Origin: Lysinibacillus pakistanensis
Lineage (GTDB): Bacteria > Bacillota > Bacilli > Bacillales_A > Planococcaceae
Reading direction: 5' to 3'
Assembly: GCA_001312325.1 (NCBI GenBank)
Contig: BBDJ01000057.1
Span: 1 to 7,653, forward strand
DNA: 7,653 nucleotides
The notes under the pieces: model-generated
Database searches by the model: none
Seen by the model: the letters and a program-made list of their open reading frames with translations, nothing else
Told to the model about the DNA's origin: nothing
Program-made: the position numbers and the translations under genes
Shown: positions 6,609 through 7,653 of the stretch, in pieces
Numbering within the stretch: the stretch's first letter is position 1
Layout: each line of letters opens with the position of its first letter

Positions 6609-7526
6609 ATGGATGAAATTGTGGTATAAAAAAAGGAACTTGGGCAATGGTCGCATTAGTAATCCTCTTTATTATTGGACCTGGTATTATGTTGAAATAC
6701 TATGATACAAAAAAATTCAGAGGATATTTCATGGAAAGAAACTGAACAACAGGCCATTAACAACTATAAAGAAATGTTGGCAGGAGATGATCTTACTCCG
6801 GCAGATAAAACATATTTCGAAGAGCAAATTGCGATATCTGAGTATCGTTTAGCGCATGATGTACCATCTCAAAATGAGGGAAGTCTTGCGAGCTTTATGT
6901 CATTTACAAGTAATATGCTCAAGTTAGTAACATTATTTACAGTAATTACAGCAGCGAGTATTGTTTCGAGTGAATTCTCAACAGGTACTATTAAAATGCT
7001 GTTAACACGCCCAATGTCGCGGGCAAAAATATTAACCTCCAAATTAATTACAACTTTTATATTTGGTTTGTTTTTATTTGTGGTTAATGTCGTAGTAAGT
7101 GTCATAGTAGGATTCCTACTATTCGGCAATGGTACAGGAGTCGAGTTAGAGATGGTCAATGGCCAAATAGCCGAAAAAGCGGTATGGAGTGACTTGGGGT
7201 ATCATTACTTATTATCTGGCGGTGACTTTGTGATGTCAACGTTATTTGCCTTTTTAGTAGGTTCAGTGTTCCGCTCAAGTTCTTTAGCTATTGGTTTAAC
7301 GATGTTCTTGTCGTTTACAGGTGGAATGATTGTAATGTTCTTAAGTCGGTATGAAATTGTCAAATATATTTGGCTGACTCATTCTAATTTAACGCAATAT
7401 GAATCAGGAAATCCAGTGACAGAAGGTATCACAATGCCATTCTCACTTACTGTTCTGGCGATTTATGCTGTTATTTTCCTTGTAATTAGCTATACGTCCT
7501 TTATGAAACGTGATGTGACAGCATAA
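6586..7526 (+). CDS. ABC-2 type permease, two N-terminal frameshifts
   Basis: This is the membrane component of an export complex, about 312 residues after removing one A from each of two seven-A runs (6628-6634 and 6709-6715). The N-terminus MLKLIQNEWMKLWYKKGTWA leads into membrane span 1 (about 18-36). A long charged, probably extracytoplasmic segment follows (37-100, rich in Glu, Lys and Gln), then a second span near 108-128. The ABC-2 family motif EFSTGTIKMLLTRPMSRAKI lies at about 129-148. Four further spans lie near 155-180, 215-230, 232-251 and 286-303. This matches the NatB/BcrB-like permeases paired with BcrA-type ATPases. The substrate is unknown; peptide antibiotics or membrane-active compounds fit the operon type. 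It is the last gene before a terminator. Confidence 0.88.
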
Positions 7527-7528
7527 AT

Positions 7529-7565
7529 AAAACACGGTATGATGTTCATTTTCATACCGTGTTTT
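7529..7565 (+). terminator. intrinsic terminator of the ABC operon
   Basis: AAAACACGGTATGA (7529-7542) pairs perfectly over 14 bases with TCATACCGTGTTTT (7552-7565) around a nine-base loop, two bases after the permease stop. The stem ends in four T. Confidence 0.88.
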
Positions 7566-7653
7566 CATAGTGTTGAAAAACTAAATGGTCAAGGGACTCT
7601 TTATGAATATTTAGCCAAAATGAAGGTGATTTCCGTTCCAGGCTACTCGCTTT
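7566..7653. other. intergenic tail, possible edge of a dispersed repeat
   Basis: No gene is visible. The end (about 7622-7653, containing CCGTTCCAGGCTACTCGCTT) resembles the opening of a G+C-rich intergenic repeat that I recall as frequent in Lysinibacillus and relatives. The window ends before the rest could be seen, so this is recollection only. Confidence 0.3.

Noticed and set aside
6869..7159. Minus-strand open frame of 96 codons
   Set aside because: It is antisense to the ABC-2 permease, where the sense frame carries the family motif.
1..7653. CRISPR array, tRNA, rRNA, phage or toxin-antitoxin genes
   Set aside because: There are no regularly spaced direct repeats, no cloverleaf or rRNA sequence, and no recognisable proteins of these kinds.

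Overview
The window looks like chromosomal DNA from a low-GC Gram-positive bacterium (Bacillota), probably Bacillaceae/Planococcaceae and possibly Lysinibacillus-like. The reasons are AT-rich codon use, strong AGGAGG-type ribosome binding sites, TTG starts, intrinsic terminators with U tracts, and a GntR/YtrA-type regulator tied to ABC genes. The genus is inferred from style; no marker gene is present. All credible genes are on the + strand.

Layout. Positions 1-101 hold the tail of an upstream unit: a very strong bidirectional hairpin terminator and a sequence resembling the terminal inverted repeat of an insertion sequence. Positions 102-335 have no recognisable gene. Positions 373-2890 encode a two-gene set: an AlgI/DltB/PatA-like MBOAT membrane O-acyltransferase and an AlgJ/AlgX/PatB-like SGNH-type partner. 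Together they probably O-acetylate an extracellular polysaccharide or cell-wall polymer. Positions 2891-3329 are non-coding and rich in hairpins. Next come a 34-residue membrane microprotein (3330-3434) and a decayed C-terminal remnant of a hydantoinase/oxoprolinase gene (3452-3726) that ends in its own terminator. Positions 3779-7565 are a self-contained ABC-transporter operon: promoter with a perfect inverted-repeat operator, membrane permease, short GntR (YtrA-subfamily) repressor, ATPase 1 (YtrB-like), ATPase 2 (BcrA-like), ABC-2 permease, terminator. The last 88 bases contain no gene and may enter a dispersed repeat.

How the genes work together. The ABC operon has the organisation of antibiotic- or envelope-stress-responsive exporters: the repressor probably binds the operator over the promoter and is coupled by ATGA overlap to the first permease. 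The two ATPases probably power the two membrane proteins. The MBOAT/SGNH pair would move acetyl groups across the membrane and place them on a surface polymer.

The most striking feature is that six of the seven long genes (all except the GntR gene) carry single-base frameshifts, and eight of the nine shifts lie in A or T runs of 7-8 bases. The reading frames on both sides of each shift are otherwise perfectly conserved in motif and order. Uncorrected homopolymer errors in a long-read assembly are the simplest explanation; transcriptional slippage is the interesting alternative. Gene spans below are the reconstructed full-length spans. I found no convincing wholly new system.
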